Position numbers and translations under genes: made by a program. The notes under the pieces are model-generated. The model was not told the origin of the DNA, ran no database searches, and saw only the letters and a list, made by a program, of their open reading frames with translations. 43,258 bases of DNA, taken from assembly GCA_027623235.1 (NCBI GenBank), contig JAQBVJ010000059.1, forward strand, positions 1 to 43,258. Direction: 5' to 3'. This stretch comes from Planctomycetota bacterium (GTDB lineage Bacteria > Planctomycetota > Planctomycetia > Planctomycetales > Planctomycetaceae). Of this stretch, positions 27,405 through 34,837 are shown piece by piece. Positions within the stretch are counted from its first letter, which is position 1. Each line of letters opens with the position of its first letter.

Positions 27405-27420
27405 TCACGCTTCGAATTTT
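27370..27420. repeat. Three tandem 17-bp units overlapping the KAS II stop codon
   Basis: Units at 27370-27386 (diverged), 27387-27403 and 27404-27420 (identical to each other). The third unit encodes the last residues of the KAS II protein (VKKFEA) and its stop on the minus strand; the other two are downstream copies of that end. It looks like a replication-slippage duplication of a gene end. Confidence 0.85.
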
Positions 27421-28652
27421 TTCACAATGAGGGCTGAATTGATCCCCAGCATCCCGAAGGAATTGTTGAGGATACATTTGACCGAGTCCATCTGCCGCGG
27501 TTCATTGGCCACGATTGAGGTCAGCGGCACGCGGGGGTCAGGATTGTAGAGGTTGATTGTAGCGTGGGCAATTCCATCGTCAAACGCCGGGATATTGCCC
27601 AGAAGCTCCAGTGCTCCGGCTGCACCCATGGCGTGTCCGATGAAGCTTTTCGTGTTGTTGACAGCGACTCGCGGATTTTCACCAAACAGTTTGTGAATTG
27701 CCGCTGATTCCTCGATATCCCCCTGCTCGGTCGCGGTGGCATGACTGCTGACCAGATCGACATCGTTCGGGGTGAGCCCGGCTCGTTTCAGGGCCAGCGT
27801 CATGCACTCCGTTTGGCGGGTTCGATCCGGAAGCACGAAATCGGTCGCGTCCGAGTTCATCGCGTAACCGACGATTTCGCCGTAAATCTTAGCCCCGCGA
27901 GACAATGCGTCCGGCAGCCGCTCTAAAGTACAGACTGCTCCGCCTTCGGCCACGACGATTCCTGTCCGGTCCCGATCGAACGGCCGGCAGGCTTTTGCCG
28001 GGTCTTCGTGATCGGCGAGAGCGTTCTGACTTTTGAAGCTCGCAAAAATGCCGAACGTATGAATGCTCTCAGAAACGCCCCCGACGAGTGCCATGTCGAC
28101 TTCGCCAAGCCGCAGCATCTGCACGCCCTGGATGAATCCGGCGTTGCCTGCCGCACAGGCCGCTCCAATCGTCAGGTGCGGCCCGGTAATTCTCAGACTT
28201 AACGTCACCTCACCGGCGGCACTGTTGGCAACGGTCCGCGGGTTGTGGTGGTGCGACCAGACTGAGGTGTCGTAGCCAAACTTCGAGATCTCGAAGATCT
28301 CATTTTCGGTCTCGACATTGCCGTGTTCGGTGATGCCGAGGTAGACGCCGACCCGGCTGGTATCGACGTTTGGCCAGTCGAGCCCGGCATCCGAGACGGC
28401 CTCATTTGAGCAGAAGACAGCGATGGATCCCGCCCGCGTGCCGCGCCGAACCTCTTTGCGTTTCTGGTGTTTCAGGGCGTCGAAATGACAGACTCCGGCG
28501 AGAACTTCGCCCATGTAGCGAGTCTCGAACCGACTGACTCCAGACTTGCCCGCCAGGAGATTCTCACGCAGATCGGGCAGCGAATCACCGAGCGGACTCG
28601 TCAGCCCGACTCCAGTAATCACGATCCGGTTTTGATCCTGCTCTGAAGCCAT
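27405..28652 (-). CDS. Beta-ketoacyl-ACP synthase II (FabF-like)
   Basis: A 415-residue condensing enzyme that extends acyl-ACP with malonyl-ACP. The thiolase fold shows VITGVGLTSPLG at the N-terminus. The active-site Cys (about 164) is in GAACAAGN. The two catalytic His are in SSHATATEQGD and KSFIGHAMGA, and the conserved Lys is in the latter. The full C-H-H set makes it a true KAS, not a chain-length factor. GTRAGSIAVFCSNEA is less FabF-like than housekeeping copies. Together with the downstream ACP and the upstream FabI-like gene it suggests a specialised fatty-acid or lipid pathway. Its 3' end lies in a 17-bp tandem repeat. Confidence 0.92.
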   Translation of the reverse strand: MASEQDQNRIVITGVGLTSPLGDSLPDLRENLLAGKSGVSRFETRYMGEVLAGVCHFDALKHQKRKEVRRGTRAGSIAVFCSNEAVSDAGLDWPNVDTSRVGVYLGITEHGNVETENEIFEISKFGYDTSVWSHHHNPRTVANSAAGEVTLSLRITGPHLTIGAACAAGNAGFIQGVQMLRLGEVDMALVGGVSESIHTFGIFASFKSQNALADHEDPAKACRPFDRDRTGIVVAEGGAVCTLERLPDALSRGAKIYGEIVGYAMNSDATDFVLPDRTRQTECMTLALKRAGLTPNDVDLVSSHATATEQGDIEESAAIHKLFGENPRVAVNNTKSFIGHAMGAAGALELLGNIPAFDDGIAHATINLYNPDPRVPLTSIVANEPRQMDSVKCILNNSFGMLGINSALIVKKFEA

Positions 28653-28983
28653 GAATCGTCATTTTCGTCAGGCGTGTTCTGGGGCCGGACTCGGCCGGAA
28701 AAGCAGTTTAGAAGGGAATTTGCGAGGATTTCCTGCCCGAAAGCGGGTGGAGAGTAACGCGTGTCTGGCACCCCGGCAAGCAGTCGGAATCGGGCAGCTC
28801 ACCACAGGAAAGTCTCCTTCAAGGCGACGATTCAGGACAGTCGCTTTGCGTGACAGGCTCACACAAAGGCACGCAGACACAAAGAGCAGGGAGGCAGATC
28901 AGTCCGCTGCGCAACCTTCGTGACTTTGTGCCTTCGTGTGGGCCTGTTTTCGCGAACGGGCTGCCTGGACTGGCAAAGCACTA
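28653..28983. other. Intergenic region upstream of KAS II gene
   Basis: 331 bases between the trmL stop and the KAS II start, both minus strand. It contains the palindrome at 28853-28947. No convincing coding frame is seen, and promoter boxes for KAS II could not be assigned. Confidence 0.5.
28853..28947. repeat. Imperfect inverted repeat of the CACGAAGACACAAAG family
   Basis: Arms 28853-28872 and 28928-28947 (ACAGGCTCACACAAAGGCAC and its near complement) pair with few mismatches. The interior carries further CACAAAG/CTTTGTG words. It is related to the perfect palindrome at 5391-5455 and lies just downstream of trmL. Confidence 0.75.
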
Positions 28984-29502
28984 TCAAAGTCCGCCAAACT
29001 GCCGGACGGCCTCATAGACTACCGAATTCACTGTGCTTGCCAGGTTGAGGCTCCGTACCTCGTCACGCATCGGCAGTTTGAGATTCCGCCCGCGTTCTGC
29101 CTCTCGAATGCTGTCGGGGAGGCCGCGAGTCTCACTGCCGAATAACAGGATATCGCCCGGCGAAAAGTCTGCATCCCACACAAGTCGCGTGGCGAATTTA
29201 GTGAGGCACCACACTTTCGAATCCGGCAGGCGTGACTCGACTTCGCTCCAGCTGTCGACGGCTTCCCAGTCGAGGTGCTGCCAGTAATCCATGCCGGCTC
29301 GCCGCAAATGTTTCTCATCCAGCCGGAAACCCAGTGGCCGAATCAGCCACAGCTTCGCGCCCACGGCCACGCACGTCCGGCCAATGTTGCCAGTGTTCTG
29401 TGGGATGTCCGGCTGGTAAAGCACGACATTGAGCAGCGGCTTCCCGCGATCGGCGGCAACGGGTCCTGCCTCAGGACCGGTGTCGCTATTTCGGGTCGTC
29501 AT
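28984..29502 (-). CDS. trmL: tRNA (cytidine/uridine-34 2'-O)-methyltransferase TrmL
   Basis: A 172-residue SPOUT-class methyltransferase that methylates the wobble ribose of tRNA-Leu in known homologues. [19 protein letters not shown] is the family start, GSETRGLP forms the SAM-binding knot, and [16 protein letters not shown] closes it. ATG 29502 is chosen because an N-terminal tail of about 20 residues then leads into the first conserved strand; longer in-frame readings run into the preceding gene. It overlaps the 3' end of the FabI-like gene by 17 bases, so the two are co-transcribed. Confidence 0.92.
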   Translation of the reverse strand: MTTRNSDTGPEAGPVAADRGKPLLNVVLYQPDIPQNTGNIGRTCVAVGAKLWLIRPLGFRLDEKHLRRAGMDYWQHLDWEAVDSWSEVESRLPDSKVWCLTKFATRLVWDADFSPGDILLFGSETRGLPDSIREAERGRNLKLPMRDEVRSLNLASTVNSVVYEAVRQFGGL

Positions 29503-30289
29503 GAACAAGCTCACGATCGAAATAGTTGATTGCCATCCCGGCGTCGAGCACCAGTCCCTGCGCGTTGATTCCCGAAGACCTCGGGCTGAGCAGAAACGCG
29601 ACGGCGTTGGCCACTTCTTCAGTCTGCACGGCTTTCTTCCGTAGTGTCGCGCGCTCGGCATAGAGATAACTGTCGACGTAGCCGGGGATCCCCGCAGACG
29701 CCGACGTCTTCAGCAGTCCCGGTCCGACCGCGTTGAATCGAACGTGCGAGAACTGCGAAAAAGATTTCGCGAGGAAACAGACCGACGAATCCAGGGCGGC
29801 CTTCACCGGAGCCATGAAGCCGTAATTCTCTGCCGCCATGCGAGTCGTCGAAATGGAAATCGTCACGACGCTGCCGTTGTCCGTGTCGAGGATTTCCCGC
29901 ATCGCATTCGACACGGCGATCAGCGAGAAACACGAAATGTCGACTGCCTGAAGAAACGCTTTCCGCGGCGTCTCGTGAAACGGCAGCCAGCCTTCCGAGT
30001 AGTCGGCAAAAGCGATGGAATGCACGATGCCGTGCAGAGATTTGTGATTGGCTGTGACTCCATCACGCAGCAGGTCGATCTGCTCCTGGTGCTCGACATC
30101 ACAGAGATAAACCGGCGCACCTGGAAACAGCTTGTTGACCGCGTCACGCCGTTGTTCTGACCGGACGGCGAAAATGACATTCGCTCCGGCCTCAACCAGA
30201 ACCTGCGCGGTGTGACATGCCACGCTCTTGCGGTTGGCAACGCCCAGGACGAGCACGTTCTTACCGGCGAGCTGAAGAAAGTCCGTCAT
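29486..30289 (-). CDS. FabI-like enoyl-ACP reductase / SDR, with altered active site
   Basis: A 267-residue protein aligned end to end with FabI. The NAD(H) turn is GVANRKSVA (16-24). Tyr156 and Lys163 (NYGFMAPVK) fall at the same numbers as the catalytic Tyr and Lys of E. coli FabI. The first active-site Tyr (E. coli Tyr146, in SYLGAER) is replaced by Ile146 in a SISTTR segment. The protein may be an enoyl reductase with changed chemistry or a ketoreductase-type SDR. Linkage to KAS II and ACP supports a lipid role. It starts 122 bases after a structured RNA/terminator on the same strand and overlaps trmL. Confidence 0.85.
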   Translation of the reverse strand: MTDFLQLAGKNVLVLGVANRKSVACHTAQVLVEAGANVIFAVRSEQRRDAVNKLFPGAPVYLCDVEHQEQIDLLRDGVTANHKSLHGIVHSIAFADYSEGWLPFHETPRKAFLQAVDISCFSLIAVSNAMREILDTDNGSVVTISISTTRMAAENYGFMAPVKAALDSSVCFLAKSFSQFSHVRFNAVGPGLLKTSASAGIPGYVDSYLYAERATLRKKAVQTEEVANAVAFLLSPRSSGINAQGLVLDAGMAINYFDRELVHDDPK

Positions 30290-30363
30290 GAATCATCCCG
30301 TCAGGTCCGCGTGACGACGTCCGGCCGTCACGTCTGAAGCGGATCGTAAACGAGAATCGGGAT

Positions 30364-30399
30364 CGACCCCACTGTTCGGTGCAAACAGACTTGGGGTCG
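30364..30399 (-). promoter_or_regulatory. Hairpin in the leader of the FabI-like gene
   Basis: CGACCCCA at 30364-30371 pairs with TGGGGTCG at 30392-30399, and the inner words CTGTT and AACAG can extend the stem. It lies between terminator 30412-30453 and the gene start at 30289, with another small stem (CGTGACG/CGTCACG) closer to the gene. The leader is thus structured; its regulatory meaning is unknown. Confidence 0.45.
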
Positions 30400-30411
30400 C
30401 GATAAGCGCAG

Positions 30412-30453
30412 AAAAAAAGGCGAGTCCAACGGAGCCCGCTGTCGAACTCGCCT
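30412..30453 (-). terminator. Intrinsic terminator of RNA unit B
   Basis: Stem 30418-30425 with 30446-30453 (AGGCGAGT/ACTCGCCT), and seven A at 30412-30418 that read as T on the minus strand. No protein gene ends just upstream on that strand, which supports a non-coding transcript. Confidence 0.85.
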
Positions 30454-30600
30454 CTGTTTCGCAAGTCGACACCCCTGAGCGGGGGGGGCGATTCACTTGG
30501 TTTGATCAAGCAACCAGCGACCGGTCTCTCGGTGTCGGTTCTGCCCAACCAAACCCGAAGCGTTTCAGCATCCAATGCCTGAACTGGCCCGCACCGAGCG
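30412..30600 (-). ncRNA. Candidate structured RNA, unit B
   Basis: On the minus strand, an outer stem (GGTTTG, 30555-30550, with CAAACC, 30504-30499) encloses a stem AACCGAC...GTCGCTGGTT around a loop with GAGACCG. A 12-base core (30517-30528) is identical in unit A at 31102-31113, and the outer stem changes on both sides between units while staying paired. A CCCC/GGGG hairpin and an intrinsic terminator follow. It may be an independent small RNA or a leader attenuator of the FabI-like gene. The 5' end is a guess. Confidence 0.5.
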
Positions 30601-30609
30601 TCCCCTGAT

Positions 30610-30960
30610 ACACGTCAGTCGTGCCGGGATGTCTAGCATTGAGAATGCCAGTCAAGTCCGTTCTCAATAAAAAAACGTAAATCCGACAAAACTTCAGGTT
30701 GCAAGCATTAAATTTTTTTGACCTAAGTGAATTACCTACATCGAGTTGCGGCAGGGATCCAGGCTGCGGCGATTTTCGACAAAACCAATCGAAAAAAACA
30801 CTGGCAAGAGTTCAGGCCATGTTGAGATGTTTTGTTTTGTTTGCTTTGGTTGTCGTTTCTTCAGTTCTGATGTAAACCGCCCATGAAAGAAAAATCACAT
30901 TCTCGCATCTGGGTGAGCTCAAATGAACGGTGATGATCTGAGGCAAATTCAAATGGAGAG
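30610..30960. other. AT-rich spacer between RNA units A and B
   Basis: About 350 bases, clearly richer in A and T than the rest of the window (long A and T runs near 30668 and 30712; TTTGTTTTGTTTG near 30830). No coding frame with recognisable features is seen. It should hold the promoter of unit B: a TTGACT near 30656-30651 on the minus strand is followed by TAGACA, but the spacing of about 14 is short, so this is weak. Confidence 0.45.
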
Positions 30961-30962
30961 CG

Positions 30963-31010
30963 AATAAAAAAGGGGCGAATCGGTCGGACCCGTCCGACAT
31001 GATTCGCCCC
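30963..31010 (-). terminator. Intrinsic terminator of RNA unit A
   Basis: A 10-bp outer stem (30972-30981 with 31001-31010, GGGGCGAATC/GATTCGCCCC), an inner stem (30983-30989 with 30992-30998, GTCGGAC/GTCCGAC) and six A at 30966-30971 that read as T on the minus strand. Confidence 0.88.
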
Positions 31011-31145
31011 CGAATATCGCGGGTCGACGAGAAAGTGATTTGACAAGAATCTGGAGCCAAATAGGGGAGTCGACCCGCTCAGTTCTGATTGCAGCAATCC
31101 GGCGACCGGTCTCACGGGGAGTCGGTGATGCTCAATCAGGTCTCT
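30963..31145 (-). ncRNA. Candidate structured RNA, unit A
   Basis: On the minus strand, CCTGATTG (31140-31133) pairs with CAATCAG (31091-31085). The inner stem ATCACCGAC...GTCGCCGGAT surrounds a loop ending GAGACCG. A second helix pairs 31021-31028 with 31070-31077 (GGGTCGAC/GTCGACCC), and an intrinsic terminator closes the unit. The core 31102-31113 is identical to unit B. The stems differ in sequence yet pair in both units, which is the mark of a conserved RNA fold. It resembles no RNA family I can name. Confidence 0.5.
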
Positions 31146-31470
31146 CTGAGTTAACCTCTCTGTTGAATCCCGGCTGAGCCAGCCGGAGTTGCCTGTTCGA
31201 CGTGGCACGTTCAAATCGCAATTCAGGTGCCGGAAAGTCTGGTTTTACCAGTTCTGCGGAAACGTGCAGAAATCGGGGTTGCGCACGTTCACGCAATTGG
31301 GTTTTGGGACAGTTTTTCGCTCACTTGTTACCGCAAACACCCGCGGCCTGCCGCATCCTGACAAGATCCATCAGATTTCGCCTTCGTCGCAAGCTGCGCA
31401 GACTGTTGCGTGCTGCGACGAGAATCGTTGCAAATTGCCCTGTGTTACCAGTTTGACTGAAGAGTCCGGT

Positions 31471-31980
31471 TTGGCACACCCGTCCACACTATCGAATGAA
31501 TTACTCACCCGGGAATGTGACGAGATCCGCACACGCCGGTCCGGGCCTGGCGGGCAGCATCGCAATAAGGTCGAGTCGGCCGTTGTCCTGACTCACCGCC
31601 CGACAGGCATCTCCGCCGAGGCGAACGAGCGACGCAGCCAGCACGAAAACCGACGCCAGGCCATTTTCCGACTGCGGATCAGCCTCGCCGTCCAGCATCG
31701 GTCTGCAGCGACCGTCGCTGAGCCGGCCGCTCCTTCCGACTTATGGATGAGCCGCTGTCAGAACGACCAAATTCGAGTCAATTCAGGCCACGACGACTTT
31801 CCTGCCCTGCTCGCCGAGGCACTCGACGCGGTGGTCCGATGTGGCTTCGACCTCAAACCCGCGTCGGCGTTTCTGGGCTGTTCGACATCCCAGCTCGTCA
31901 AGTTTTTGAAGGTTGAGCCAAGGGCTCTGCAGCAGGTCAACGAGCGTCGAACTCAGCTTGGTCTGCATCAACTTCAATGA
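31471..31980 (+). CDS. Release-factor-like GGQ protein (peptidyl-tRNA hydrolase domain)
   Basis: A cytosolic protein with the RF-1 catalytic domain only. TRRSGPGGQHRNKVESAVVLTHRPTG contains the GGQ motif (residues 27-29 from the chosen start) that hydrolyses peptidyl-tRNA. The codon-recognition domain of true release factors is absent, so a role in rescuing stalled ribosomes (as ArfB/YaeJ) is likely. The C-terminal half is a helical region ending in a basic stretch. The start is uncertain: TTG 31471 gives 169 residues beginning MAHPSTL after GAAGAG. The frame stays open back to 31189, but that part has no protein-like features and abuts the RNA region. Confidence 0.8.
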   Translation: MAHPSTLSNELLTRECDEIRTRRSGPGGQHRNKVESAVVLTHRPTGISAEANERRSQHENRRQAIFRLRISLAVQHRSAATVAEPAAPSDLWMSRCQNDQIRVNSGHDDFPALLAEALDAVVRCGFDLKPASAFLGCSTSQLVKFLKVEPRALQQVNERRTQLGLHQLQ

Positions 31981-32013
31981 GGATGGCTGAACTTACCAGG
32001 GCCCGCGACGACC

Positions 32014-32649
32014 CTACTCCGTGCGCTTCCGCCTGCGCCGTTCGATCCGAATCCGGCACCCGATCGGCACGGTCTCTATCACTGCTGGCGATTTCCCTGC
32101 CAGCGCGGCCGCGACGGCGTTTTCGACATGCTGCGTTTTCACCTTGTCCGCATTCGGGCTGTCGTCAAATGCTCCCATGTAGACGACTTTGCGGTCTTTG
32201 TTGAGCACGAAAAACTCGGGCGTGAAACCGGCTCCGAAGTCTTTCGCGATCTGCTGAGATTCGTCGAACAGGTAAGGGAACTTGAAGCCCTTTTCCTCGA
32301 CCTTCTTCTTCATGGCGGGCGGCAAATCTTCCTCAACGAGATTCACATTGATCGCGACCAGGCCGACTTTCGAGTCCTTTCCGCTGTGCTTTTTTGCAAA
32401 CGCCAGGACCCTGTCCTCATAGTCGACCGCGTAGGGGCAGCTGTTACAGGTGAAGAAAACGACCACAACTTCGTTCTTCTTCAGGTCTTCCAGCGAGTGC
32501 TCTTTGCCATCGACACCCGGAAGCTTCTTCCAGGCGGGAGCCTTGTCGCCGATGTCGAGCACCGGGTTGAACTCGCCGGCCACTGAAGTCGACTCAAACG
32601 ACGAAAAAAACAGTCCTGCGAGCAGAATTCCGGTCACAACGTGTTTCAT
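32014..32649 (-). CDS. Exported thioredoxin-like redoxin
   Basis: A 211-residue protein of the AhpC/TSA-redoxin group with a thioredoxin fold. A signal peptide (1-25, SVAG end) exports it. FFTCNSCPY holds Cys68 and Cys71 (CxxC), FTPEFFVLN has the cis-Pro segment, and the C-terminus is unusually Arg-rich (RIRIERRRRKR). ATG 32649 is chosen because GGGAG precedes it at good distance; GTG 32727 in frame would add 26 residues ahead of the signal. An inverted repeat of CCTCGAACCTGCCTCC lies just upstream (32704-32719 and about 32794-32809). It follows an ABC transporter pair on the same strand after a 261-base gap. Confidence 0.88.
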   Translation of the reverse strand: MKHVVTGILLAGLFFSSFESTSVAGEFNPVLDIGDKAPAWKKLPGVDGKEHSLEDLKKNEVVVVFFTCNSCPYAVDYEDRVLAFAKKHSGKDSKVGLVAINVNLVEEDLPPAMKKKVEEKGFKFPYLFDESQQIAKDFGAGFTPEFFVLNKDRKVVYMGAFDDSPNADKVKTQHVENAVAAALAGKSPAVIETVPIGCRIRIERRRRKRTE

Positions 32650-32910
32650 TTTGAATCTCCCGAAGGACCTGGCAGTACGGCACCGCGCATGAAAAAAGCG
32701 GAGCCTCGAACCTGCCTCCTCATGCACCTGACGCTTATGTTTAGAGCTGCTCGGTTTCCCGCCTGACCCGGTTCACACAGCCACCACCGCACTCGGAGGC
32801 AGGTTCGAACTTCCGCTCAAAGCCGCCTCAATGGGGAACGCCGATTATGGGGCGGCTTCCCGGCCGGGTCAACCAACGGAAATCTGCAGGAATCGGCCCT
32901 CGCAGCGTAT

Positions 32911-34080
32911 TCAGGAGCCAGTCAGAGTCCGTTCCAGGAACTCAGGGCCGATCTGCACGGCGGTTGCCGTGACGGCAGCCGTCAAAACAGCACTGACCAG
33001 CGCGATCAGAATCAGTTCGGCCAGCAGAATGCGGGCGATCATGAAGCGGCTGCAGCCCAGCTTGAAGAGCGTGCGGATTTCGTTCTGACGAAGCCGCAGC
33101 GAGAGTGCAAAAACAAGCATTACCAGTGTCGCGGTCGTGCCCAGCAGCACGACCGCCGCGCCGTTCAGAAACCGCTCGACCCGAAAGACAAGCTGCATCA
33201 GCTGCTCGATGATCTGCGGTGGCTCCAGGATCGTGACGTCGTTGCGGGTCAGATACTGGCCGATGAGGAGCGTCGCAGACCGCTCGTCCGGGGCCACAAC
33301 GATGATTGCAGTCAGCGGCAGATCCTCCCGCTTCCCATGAAAGTGAAACGAGTGGACGTTTTCGTCCGTGACTTCGGTGAATGGATCGACGGGGACTAGC
33401 GAACCTTCCTCCTCGCCTGCGGCCGGTGCGTGAGTGTCGTCACTCGAATTTCGATGACCGTGACCTCGTCCGGCGATAATCCAAGCTGTCTCAAGCGACA
33501 CGAAGATTGCGGAATCGTCGGGCGAATCGGTCTTCTCGAGGATTCCATTCACCCTCATCCGAAGTGGATACGAGCCCGTGATGTCGAACGCGTTTTCCGG
33601 TTCGGACGTAAGATGCCCACCCGGTTCGATTTCGAGCCTCGCCGCAACTCCCGAACCGATGACGCAGTCGCCAATCCTCTGGAGACCTTCTCCTTGAGCG
33701 ACTTTCAGCGAGCGGAAATCAAAGTACTCAGCGGTCGTGCCGACGATCCGGAACCGCTCGACACGAAACTTCGCGAAGATCGGGATTGGGAACGCGCGAC
33801 CCGATTCGCGGATCGTCGCGACCTCGCGCATGGTGATTTCGCTGGGGGCGTTAGCTTCAAAATAAAGCGCATGCAGAGTCAGATCGAAGCGGCTTCCAGT
33901 GGCTCCGACAATCAGAGGAGTCGATTGGGCGCGCTGTGTGAGCTCGTTCCGAAAACGCGCGACGACAACACGCATGACGATTGGCAGACTGACCGCGACC
34001 GATAAACAGCCAACAAGAATCGCGGAGCGAAGCTTCCCCGCGTTGAGGTTTCGCCAGGCGAGAAAGAACGCGTGCTTCAT
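32911..34080 (-). CDS. ABC transporter permease, FtsX/MacB-like, with His-rich loop
   Basis: A 389-residue permease of the FtsX-like family. One membrane span near the N-terminus (about 17-36) is followed by a large extracytoplasmic domain and C-terminal spans (about 295-315 and 350-378). The external domain contains a His/Asp/Glu-rich insert (GRGHGHRNSSDDTHAPAAGE and HSFHFHG nearby), reminiscent of the His-rich loops of metal-linked permeases of this family. Substrate unknown: lipoprotein or lipid release and metal-related roles are both possible. Its start overlaps the stop of the ATPase gene (ATGA), so the two are translated together. Confidence 0.88.
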   Translation of the reverse strand: MKHAFFLAWRNLNAGKLRSAILVGCLSVAVSLPIVMRVVVARFRNELTQRAQSTPLIVGATGSRFDLTLHALYFEANAPSEITMREVATIRESGRAFPIPIFAKFRVERFRIVGTTAEYFDFRSLKVAQGEGLQRIGDCVIGSGVAARLEIEPGGHLTSEPENAFDITGSYPLRMRVNGILEKTDSPDDSAIFVSLETAWIIAGRGHGHRNSSDDTHAPAAGEEEGSLVPVDPFTEVTDENVHSFHFHGKREDLPLTAIIVVAPDERSATLLIGQYLTRNDVTILEPPQIIEQLMQLVFRVERFLNGAAVVLLGTTATLVMLVFALSLRLRQNEIRTLFKLGCSRFMIARILLAELILIALVSAVLTAAVTATAVQIGPEFLERTLTGS

Positions 34081-34775
34081 GACGCGTCCTCCGGCCCCGT
34101 TTGTTTTCGAGTCTTGCCCTGCGATGCGATCTCCACAAAATCGAGTGACCGATCAAATCCGCTGAGCAGCTCGTGATCGTGCGTGACGACGACGAGCGAC
34201 GCTCCCGTCGCGCGGGCCTGGTCGTGCAGCAGCTTCATTATGGTGAGCTTCGTCAGGGAATCCAGATTTCCCGTCGGCTCATCTGCGAGGATCAAGCTCG
34301 GCTTTGTGATCACGGCGCGGCAGATCGCGACTCGTTGACGTTCGCCCTGCGACAGCTTGGTCACAGGCCGATTCAGGAATTCGCCAAGCCCCACCGATTC
34401 CGCGAGAGACCGCGCCCGGGCTCTCACAGGACCGTCGAGAATCAAGGCGCCGTTAATCATGAACGGAAGCAGGATGTTTTCGACAAGCCGCAGCGATTCG
34501 AGCAGTTCGAAATCCTGGAAGACCTGCCCGACGGACGTGATCCGAAATCGCCGCCGCTCCGCGTCGCTCATCGATGTCAGCTCGGCATCGCCGATTCGAA
34601 CCGCACCCGAAACCGGTTTCAGAATCCCGGAGAGAATCTGAAGCAGCGTCGTCTTGCCACATCCGCTGGGGCCGGTGATCGCCACGTGCTCGTCCGGAGC
34701 GATCTCCAGAGACCCGATTCTCAGCGAGAAAGTGGTCTGCGGAAAATCAAACCGGACATCGTCGAGGCTGATCAA
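34077..34775 (-). CDS. ABC transporter ATP-binding protein (LolD/MacB-like)
   Basis: A 232-residue ATPase. Walker A is GPSGCGKTT (35-43), the Q-loop is in GQVFQDFELL, the ABC signature is LSQGERQR, and Walker B is LILADEPTGNLDS, with HDHE as the switch His region. The VFQDFELL and GNLDS sequences are typical of the LolD/MacB/FtsE group that pairs with FtsX-like permeases. It powers the permease encoded by the overlapping gene. A 62-base gap separates it from the DUF1080 gene upstream. Confidence 0.93.
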   Translation of the reverse strand: MISLDDVRFDFPQTTFSLRIGSLEIAPDEHVAITGPSGCGKTTLLQILSGILKPVSGAVRIGDAELTSMSDAERRRFRITSVGQVFQDFELLESLRLVENILLPFMINGALILDGPVRARARSLAESVGLGEFLNRPVTKLSQGERQRVAICRAVITKPSLILADEPTGNLDSLTKLTIMKLLHDQARATGASLVVVTHDHELLSGFDRSLDFVEIASQGKTRKQTGPEDAS

Positions 34776-34837
34776 TGATTAAGGCGTCTTACAGATGACC
34801 GGGGATATCACGACTGCTGGTGACTCGTCACGAAAAC

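Noticed and set aside
27370..27420. Possible CRISPR-like repeats
   Set aside because: The units are 17 bases, directly adjacent without spacers, and duplicate a gene end. No cas genes are present in the window.
30290..31190. tRNA, tmRNA, RNase P RNA or SRP RNA
   Set aside because: None of the conserved words of these RNAs (for example a T-loop GGTTCGANTCC with CCA end, or the SRP tetraloop region) is present in this region on either strand.
31189..31470. N-terminal extension of the GGQ protein by 94 codons
   Set aside because: The encoded sequence is not protein-like and directly adjoins the RNA unit. The family normally begins shortly before the GGQ segment.
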